From NCBI GenBank assembly GCA_938042245.1, contig CALIRO010000040.1:112186-176185 (forward strand): 64,000 nucleotides of DNA. The letters run 5' to 3'. Shown here in pieces: positions 59,040 to 64,000 of the stretch. The notes below the pieces were generated by a model, which had not been told where the DNA came from, made no database searches, and saw nothing but the letters and a program-made list of their open reading frames with translations. Each line of letters opens with the position of its first letter. Position 1 is the first letter of the stretch. The DNA comes from an uncultured Thermoguttaceae bacterium (lineage in GTDB: Bacteria; Planctomycetota; Planctomycetia; Pirellulales; Thermoguttaceae). The position numbers were made by a program, and so were the translations under genes.

Positions 59040-59813
59040 TCACAGGGACCGGCTGTTGTACCCCATTTCCTCCAATTCCTGCCGGAGACGCCGGAGAACC
59101 CGATACCGGGCAGCTCGGACGGCTTCGGCCGACATGCCTAATTCTTCACCCACCTCCGCCGAAGAAAGTCCATCGACCGCCGTACGCCAAAACGCCCGAA
59201 ATGTTCGATCTTCAAAATCCGTCTGAATCACCTCCAGAATTTGCCGCACCAGGAGCTTCTTCTCGGTTGACCCTCCCTCGAAATCTTCCTGCCAGACAGA
59301 GTCGATGGGATGGGGAGATGTTAATGAACCCACTTCAGCCACTCCGGACTCCTCTGGGGAAGCACCCTCCGTAAGGTTGCAAGCTTCCGGACTGGCCACC
59401 CACACCGGTGTAGAGGGCGTCTCCTCATCCCCCGAAACCGGTGGGGCATGTTCCGGAGCAGGCACGGAGGAAAACCCGCTTTCGAGGCCTCCCCGGGCAA
59501 TAGGGATTCGGTTTTTAGAGCGAAAATAGTCAACGATGCAATTCTTAATGATCTGGTAAAGCCAAGCCCGGAAGCGCCCCCACTGAAACTGACCAATCCC
59601 TTGGGAAATCTTCATAAACACAATCTGCACAAGGTCTTCTGCATCGTGGGAGGGGATGCCTTTGCTTCGCAAGTGATGATACACCACCGGCCCCCAGACC
59701 CGATACAGCCGTTCCCAAGCCTGAGGGTCCTGACCCTGCACCCCCAAAAGCAAGGTGGAGGATATAGAGGAAGATATGATGATATAGAGATACCCCCATT
59801 CTCGGAGGGCCAT
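59040..59813 (-). CDS. ECF-type RNA polymerase sigma factor
   Basis: The protein has sigma region 2 (GQDPQAWERLYRVWGPVVYHHLRSKGI, HDAEDLVQIVFMKISQGIGQF, RFRAWLYQIIKNCIVDYFR). It also has region 4 (RTFRAFWRTAVDGLSSAEVGEELGMSAEAVRAARYRVLRRLRQEL). The linker between them is about 90 residues, unusually long and acidic. The start is uncertain: I give ATG 59813 (257 residues), but the frame is open to 59855 and shorter starts are possible. Planctomycete ECF factors of this sort are commonly encoded beside Ser/Thr kinases and may be controlled by phosphorylation. It heads the minus-strand kinase/CHAT/pseudocaspase unit. Confidence 0.85.
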   Translation of the reverse strand: MALREWGYLYIIISSSISSTLLLGVQGQDPQAWERLYRVWGPVVYHHLRSKGIPSHDAEDLVQIVFMKISQGIGQFQWGRFRAWLYQIIKNCIVDYFRSKNRIPIARGGLESGFSSVPAPEHAPPVSGDEETPSTPVWVASPEACNLTEGASPEESGVAEVGSLTSPHPIDSVWQEDFEGGSTEKKLLVRQILEVIQTDFEDRTFRAFWRTAVDGLSSAEVGEELGMSAEAVRAARYRVLRRLRQELEEMGYNSRSL

Positions 59814-60062
59814 TGGCTGCCGCACCCCATGGCCTTGGCTCCTGAGTTTTCCCAAACACGAACTTTCTTCAACCTATCTCCCCTCAGATGGCTTGTCAAC
59901 ACCCCCGATTAGGGGATCTAAAGAATATACCTTTGAAAGCCCCTGACTGGGCTGGGAGGAAAACCTCCGGCCCCTATCCGGCTCTCGATAAGGATGTAAG
60001 GAAGTTCTGAATCATTCAAAGGAGATATTTTTACACTATTTCGGAGCCTCCGTTAATAGCCC

Positions 60063-60112
60063 CAACATATAGTGGCACAGCCAACTTGAGACTCAATATA
60101 TAGTGCCCAGCA
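60063..60112 (+). repeat. Pair of direct repeats in the divergent control region
   Basis: CAACATATAGTGGCACAGCC (from 60063) and CAATATATAGTGCCCAGCAA (from about 60093) are near-identical and about 30 bp apart, roughly three helical turns. Such pairs can be binding sites for a regulator. The function is not known. Confidence 0.4.
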
Positions 60113-60196
60113 ATGAGAGCCGATAGGCCAAGGAATGGATCGAATATTCATAAAGTTCACGTGATGTTCAGGATTTTGCAGAGCTTCCGTAAGTTT

Positions 60197-60226
60197 TTGA
60201 CATCCCCCGAATGGGGATGGCATAAT
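60197..60226 (+). promoter_or_regulatory. Promoter with palindromic operator-like spacer
   Basis: TTGACA (60197-60202), an 18-nt spacer and CATAAT (60221-60226) form a good sigma-70-like promoter toward the channel gene at 60435. The spacer holds a perfect inverted repeat ATCCCC-CGAAT-GGGGAT (60202-60218), placed where a bound repressor would block RNA polymerase. The leader would be about 205 nt. Confidence 0.55.
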
Positions 60227-60434
60227 CCTCAAAATCCCTCCCTCTAGGATAACTCATACCCCACTTATAGGTTAGACAATTCCTGAGGCCTCCCCTCCGT
60301 GGACCCAAAAGCGTTCCCCTACTCCGAAACTTTTTCGTTTGATGTAACAGCCCCCCGTTTTGCCTTACAGAGAAGAGCCCACTTCCCAATCCCACTGATG
60401 CTCTAATAGCTGAACCGCAAAAGGAGACAGAAAC

Positions 60435-61922
60435 GTGAAAAACTTTATTCCAACGGTGGTCATGATGGTGGTTTGGTGCACGTTGATGATCTCTGGCTAT
60501 CTAGTTGGTCAGCAGGTGCTTCCCTCAGAGTCGTGGGCGTATCGGTTTGTGTATGAGCGGGGGCCGGTGCAATGGGTCATCCTGGGGGTGGCCGTTTGGT
60601 CGACCCTGATGCTGTATGGCCGGTGGCGTCGGTATTGTCGGCAGGCAGCCCAATTCCGGAGTTTTCTGCAGCAGCAATCGCCCCCACCGGGTGCCCTAGG
60701 GGAGGTCCTGCGCCGAGCAAGCCGTTTCTGGCAAGAGGCAGGCGCCAAAGCAGTTCGCACCTATCTGGATCAGCTCCGCACCGAGCAGCATGAGGCCCTC
60801 GACAAATACTACGATCTGCTTCGGTATCTCATCGGCGCCTTGCCGTTTTTAGGGCTATTTGGCACGGTGGTCGGCTTGTCGATGGCCTTGGAACAGGCCT
60901 TTTCCCAAGGGATGGGCAATGGGGCGGTGGAAAAGTTCGTAGCCGGTTTAGCCGTGGCTTTGGATACGACCATTTTAGGCATGGCCTGTGCCGCCCCGCT
61001 ATTTACTTGTTTGCAATGGTTGTTGGCCCGACATCATGGCTTGGTAGATCAAATTATCGGGTATCTCCGAAAACAGTTCCGCTTGGACGAGCTGCCGCCG
61101 GACCAAGATGAACTGGCTGCTGTCTTGCAAGAGGAACTCGGCCGAATCACCAACCATATTGCCAACGAAGCAAAAACCTTCTACGCCGAATTATCCCGCC
61201 AAACTAAATCCACCTTTACCGAATTGGCCGCCGAAAGTTTACAAACCCTCCAGGCGCTCTTCCAGCAAGGGGTTCGCCAACATCTAAGCGAGTATCAGCA
61301 AGCCCAACAAGCTGCCTGGCAATCCTTCACCACCCAAACCCGACAGTTGTTCCACGAAGGATTCCAGCAAGTCTCGCAAACGGTGGCCGACCACTTCCAG
61401 CAGATGTTGCACGAACACCAGCAGATGGTTGAGCAGCACAACCAATTTCTCCATGCCCAGTTGCAACAATTCCACCAACAGCAACATGAACTCTTTCACC
61501 AGCAGGGGCAGATGGTGGCCGATCGGCTGGACGGGGCCGTGGCCCAAATGGCCGATTCCGTAGCCAACTGCTTTCAACCCACCATCAATAGCCTTGGCGA
61601 ATCGGTTCGGCATGTCCATGAGGCGATCCAGCATCTGGAAGAGGCGATGCGTCAGTCGCAGCAGGATTGGCCCGGCCGGGTGAAGGAAGCCCTCCAAGCG
61701 CTGCCCGGCGCACTGCAGCCTATCCTGGCCGACCTCGTCCATCAGACCGCCCAGCAGGCCCAGCAATTCCACAGCAGCCTTACCAACCGCCTCACCGAAC
61801 AGATGAGCCGATTGGAACGTGCTATCCATAACCGCACCCCCGAAGAGATCGTCATTCGGTATCGAGACGGCCAATATGTTTCCAAGGAGTCGGATCAATG
61901 CCCAGAACCCATTCTCGTCTGA
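60435..61922 (+). CDS. TolQ/ExbB/MotA-superfamily channel protein with long helical tail (ZorA-like architecture)
   Basis: The 495-residue protein starts at GTG 60435 behind AAAGGAG (8-nt spacing). It has hydrophobic helices at about 6-27 and 44-62, then the channel core: LIGALPFLGLFGTVVGLSMALEQAF (about 132-156) and LAVALDTTILGMACAAPLF (172-190). These match the TolQ/ExbB/MotA pattern, including the small-residue/Thr helix. Residues 220-470 are a Gln-rich coiled-coil-like cytoplasmic tail. ExbB/TolQ lack such a tail; ZorA of Zorya defence has one. Its partner would be the Asp-bearing protein two genes down. The next gene overlaps its last 25 bp. The Zorya link is by architecture only. Confidence 0.78.
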   Translation: MKNFIPTVVMMVVWCTLMISGYLVGQQVLPSESWAYRFVYERGPVQWVILGVAVWSTLMLYGRWRRYCRQAAQFRSFLQQQSPPPGALGEVLRRASRFWQEAGAKAVRTYLDQLRTEQHEALDKYYDLLRYLIGALPFLGLFGTVVGLSMALEQAFSQGMGNGAVEKFVAGLAVALDTTILGMACAAPLFTCLQWLLARHHGLVDQIIGYLRKQFRLDELPPDQDELAAVLQEELGRITNHIANEAKTFYAELSRQTKSTFTELAAESLQTLQALFQQGVRQHLSEYQQAQQAAWQSFTTQTRQLFHEGFQQVSQTVADHFQQMLHEHQQMVEQHNQFLHAQLQQFHQQQHELFHQQGQMVADRLDGAVAQMADSVANCFQPTINSLGESVRHVHEAIQHLEEAMRQSQQDWPGRVKEALQALPGALQPILADLVHQTAQQAQQFHSSLTNRLTEQMSRLERAIHNRTPEEIVIRYRDGQYVSKESDQCPEPILV

Positions 61923-62830
61923 TGATCCTTGGCATCGTATGTGCGGTGCCCATATTACTCTGTCTGATTGGGACAGGAGTACTGTTGTATCTGGTAGCGG
62001 ACGGTAATTCCGCGGAGGTGGGGCAACTGGTCCAACGCCGACAAACCGCCGCGGAGCTTCAACAGCAAATCCAGGCCCTCCGCCGTCGGATTGAACAACT
62101 CAAACAACGGCTTCAGGAAGTGGATCGCCGCTTGGCCGATGCCCAACAAGCCAAAATACTCCAGTCCCAAATCGCCCAACTCCAGCAGGAAAAACAGCGC
62201 CTCCAGCAAGAACTGGAAAAGCTCCTGAAGCTGTGGGAGGAACTTCAGAAACGGCTTTCTGCCAATACCCAGGAACTGGAAAAGCTTCAGAGGCAAGCGG
62301 AGGAGGCCCAGGTGGAGTTGGCCCGGCTGGAACAGAAGATCCGCGAAATGCAGCCCGGCCCCGGCGATCCAAAAGACCCCGGACCCACCATCGCCGAACT
62401 CCAAGCACAACACGCCAACATCAGCCAAAAGATCGAATCCCAAAAGCGTCAGAATGAACAAGCCCAGGCCCGCCTCGATGAACTGGCCCAAGCAGTCAAA
62501 CATCCCGACAAATATATAAAACTAGGGGAAATCCGGGGTTCGGAACACTGGCAAGCGCCGCCCAATCCTCTGTATGTAGAATGCGATCAGCAAGGCATTC
62601 TGCTGCAACCGGAAAACCGACGCCTGCCGGTTCAGCCAGATTCCTCTTCCAAGGCGGATTTTCTGCAAACCGCCCGGCAGCGGAAATATGTGTTGTTTTT
62701 GATCCGGCCAAACGGCTTCGATAGTTTCCGAAACTACCGGAAACTGCTTGAGCAACAGGCCTCGGAAGTGGACTACGGCTATGAACCGATCCGCCAAGAC
62801 GGCCGGGTTCTTTATCCAGAAAGGAGTTAA
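61898..62830 (+). CDS. Single-pass coiled-coil protein, paralogue-like partner of the ExbD-like protein
   Basis: The 310-residue protein starts at ATG 61898 within the end of the channel gene, behind AAGGAG (8-nt spacing), so translation is probably coupled. One membrane helix (MILGIVCAVPILLCLIGTGVLLYLVA) has no acidic residue. Residues 40-200 are a strong Gln/Glu/Leu coiled coil. Residues 215-310 form a small alpha/beta-like domain with KYVLFLIRPNGFDSFRNYRKLLEQQ, which resembles the C-terminal domain of the next protein. No specific family is recognised. It may be a structural partner that pairs with the ExbD-like protein in the complex. Confidence 0.75.
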   Translation: MPRTHSRLMILGIVCAVPILLCLIGTGVLLYLVADGNSAEVGQLVQRRQTAAELQQQIQALRRRIEQLKQRLQEVDRRLADAQQAKILQSQIAQLQQEKQRLQQELEKLLKLWEELQKRLSANTQELEKLQRQAEEAQVELARLEQKIREMQPGPGDPKDPGPTIAELQAQHANISQKIESQKRQNEQAQARLDELAQAVKHPDKYIKLGEIRGSEHWQAPPNPLYVECDQQGILLQPENRRLPVQPDSSSKADFLQTARQRKYVLFLIRPNGFDSFRNYRKLLEQQASEVDYGYEPIRQDGRVLYPERS

Positions 62831-62834
62831 TCTT

Positions 62835-63887
62835 ATGTATCCTGGCTTTCGAAAACGAAAAGCCGACGTTTCCCTGCTCATGCCGGTTTTGGACGTCTGC
62901 TTGGCGATGACCATCATTACGTTAAGTCCTGGTGCGTTGTTGTATGTGCAACACCGCCAGGTACTTTGCTCCGATACTGCTCGGCCTGTGGTGTCTCAGC
63001 AACAGATCGACCGACTTCGGGCTCAGCAGGAGGAGTTACGCCGGCAATATGAGCAGTTGCTAACCCAACTCCATAAGAAACCTCCGGTGGATCCCCAGCC
63101 TTCAGGAAAACTCCCCGATCTCCAGCGTAATCAGCAGGACCTGAACAGCTCAATCGAAGCGCTTCGGCAGGAGATTGCCCGGCTCCGCAACCTTTTGGAG
63201 ACATCCCAGCCAACCGACACCCAGACCCAAAAACGCCTTCAGGAACTCCGGCAGCTCTTAAAAGACCTCCAGAACAAAATCGCTCAAGCTCAAGAGGAAC
63301 TGAAACAGCTTCAATACACCCGGGAACAACTCGAAAAAATGAAACAGCTCCAGCAAGAGATCGAGAAGCTTCAGAAGGAGTTCCAACAAGCCCAACAAGA
63401 ATGGAACCACCTGCAGGAACAGATCGCCCGCCTGGAGGCCGAATTACGCAGGATGCGCGAGAACGCCGAAATCATTAAAGTGCACCCAAGAATTAAGTAT
63501 CCGGAAAATATGACTCCCAAAGGGCTGATTATTTATAAAGCCAAACTCACCCCTATTACAGCCCCGTACTATCAACGTGTGGAGGAAGAAAAGGAACTGA
63601 TTCCAGGACTCCGGATTCGAATGCCGATTCTGCGATTTGTCCGAGAAGGGCCGCCAGCCAGTGAAGCTCTCCAACCAGGTTCGGACTTTTACGAATGGCT
63701 AGATCAGATCGATCCCAAAAAGGAATATGTATTTATGTACGTATGTCCCGATTCCTTCCAAACATTCGCTGCGGTTCGGGAAGAACTTCGAAGGCGCAAT
63801 ATCCTTTGTGGCTGGCAACCGGATGAAGTAGGTAATGAAGATATTTATCCACGATTCGCCCCCGGCCCACCACCGCCTATCCAGTAA
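62835..63887 (+). CDS. ExbD/TolR-like single-pass coiled-coil protein
   Basis: The 350-residue protein starts at ATG 62835, behind AAGGAG that overlaps the end of the previous gene. The N-terminus KRKADVSLLMPVLDVCLAMTIITL resembles the ExbD/TolR helix (PLxDVxL), and Asp20 lies where the ion-carrying Asp is found. Residues 50-215 are a coiled coil. The C-terminal domain includes YVFMYVCPDSFQTFAAVREELRRRNILCGW, related to the previous protein's C-terminus. It lacks an OmpA-like peptidoglycan-binding domain, unlike MotB/ZorB. The upstream channel gene and this Asp suggest an ion-driven stator complex. Confidence 0.78.
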   Translation: MYPGFRKRKADVSLLMPVLDVCLAMTIITLSPGALLYVQHRQVLCSDTARPVVSQQQIDRLRAQQEELRRQYEQLLTQLHKKPPVDPQPSGKLPDLQRNQQDLNSSIEALRQEIARLRNLLETSQPTDTQTQKRLQELRQLLKDLQNKIAQAQEELKQLQYTREQLEKMKQLQQEIEKLQKEFQQAQQEWNHLQEQIARLEAELRRMRENAEIIKVHPRIKYPENMTPKGLIIYKAKLTPITAPYYQRVEEEKELIPGLRIRMPILRFVREGPPASEALQPGSDFYEWLDQIDPKKEYVFMYVCPDSFQTFAAVREELRRRNILCGWQPDEVGNEDIYPRFAPGPPPPIQ

Positions 63888-63899
63888 AAGGATGGGGGG

Positions 63900-64000
63900 T
63901 TGAGTAGAGGGGTAACGGAACGACTCTTGGACCAAGCAGGCTTTCCTTGGCAGAAAGAACTACTGGACGTTTGTACGGAGAGAATGCTCTGGTGCGAGTT
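63900..64000 (+). CDS. Possible start of a further gene, cut by the window edge
   Basis: From TTG 63900, with an AAGGATGGGG-like site just upstream, the frame stays open to the window end and reads LSRGVTERLLDQAGFPWQKELLDVC and onward. It looks protein-like and lies 12 bp behind the ExbD-like gene, so it could be the next gene of that operon. Only 33 codons are visible and no family is recognised. Confidence 0.4.
   Translation, partial: MSRGVTERLLDQAGFPWQKELLDVCTERMLWCE

Noticed and set aside
1..64000. CRISPR array, rRNA, prophage or IS transposase
   Set aside because: No regularly spaced repeats, rRNA sequence, phage genes or transposase motifs were seen. The repeats present are dispersed and MITE-like.

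Overview
This window looks like a chromosomal segment of a planctomycete, probably of the Pirellulales/Thermogutta kind. That is an inference from family content, not from any search. The supporting signs are: an exosortase/EpsI/Wzc cluster, an ECF sigma factor beside a Ser/Thr kinase, a TPR-CHAT protein, YHS-like, DUF4384-like and PD40 secreted proteins, a futalosine-pathway gene (mqnA), and an EF-Tu whose switch I departs from the usual RGITIN. No rRNA, CRISPR array, prophage or transposase gene was seen.

Region 1 (1-13,208, all minus strand) is the translation/transcription core. Read in transcription order it is tRNA-Thr(TGT), tRNA-Tyr(GTA), tRNA-Gly(TCC), tRNA-Thr(GGT), tuf, tRNA-Trp(CCA), secE, nusG, rplK, rplA, rplJ, rplL, rpoB and rpoC (3' end outside the window). 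The order matches the Escherichia coli thrU-tyrU-glyT-thrT-tufB ... rplKAJL-rpoBC arrangement. Oddities are a roughly 210-residue acidic/proline-rich extension on NusG and a 0.7-kb gene-free gap between nusG and rplK. Region 2 (13,209-14,467) has no gene but holds three copies of a small repeat with inverted ends (MITE-like); two more copies lie near 8.9 kb and 45.6 kb.

Region 3 (14.5-23 kb) is an envelope/exopolysaccharide locus: exosortase, Wzc-type tyrosine autokinase and an EpsI-like protein on the minus strand, and an SLBB polysaccharide-export lipoprotein plus a secreted proline-rich YHS-like protein on the plus strand. Region 4 (23.5-33.2 kb) holds an Ala/Gln-rich small protein, a terpene-cyclase-fold secreted protein, a two-gene cytochrome bd-like oxidase whose large subunit ends in a c-type heme domain, a ceramidase-like protein, a PD40 propeller protein and mqnA. 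Region 5 (33.7-38.5 kb) has an AAA-type ATPase with winged-helix-like N-terminus, a response regulator broken by one in-frame TAG, a degenerate-GGDEF protein overlapping it by ATGA, and a TPR protein. Region 6 (38.8-50.2 kb) is mixed housekeeping: a GGQ release-factor-like protein, a PpiD/SurA-like chaperone, topA, rpiB, a creatininase-family hydrolase, a Gfo/Idh/MocA oxidoreductase and a radical SAM protein.

Region 7 (50.5-64 kb) is the most unusual part. On the minus strand are an ECF sigma factor, a membrane Ser/Thr kinase carrying an N-terminal zinc-finger anti-sigma-like motif and a DUF4384-like C-terminus, a TPR-CHAT protease with an intact His/Cys pair, and a secreted caspase-fold protein whose catalytic His and Cys are replaced by Arg and Pro. 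Divergent from them, behind a promoter-like site with a palindrome in its spacer, lie a TolQ/ExbB/ZorA-like channel protein with a long helical tail and two single-pass coiled-coil proteins with related C-terminal domains. One of these has an ExbD-like membrane Asp. I propose this as a candidate signal-gated protease system facing a candidate ion-driven motor. That the two halves belong together is a hypothesis.
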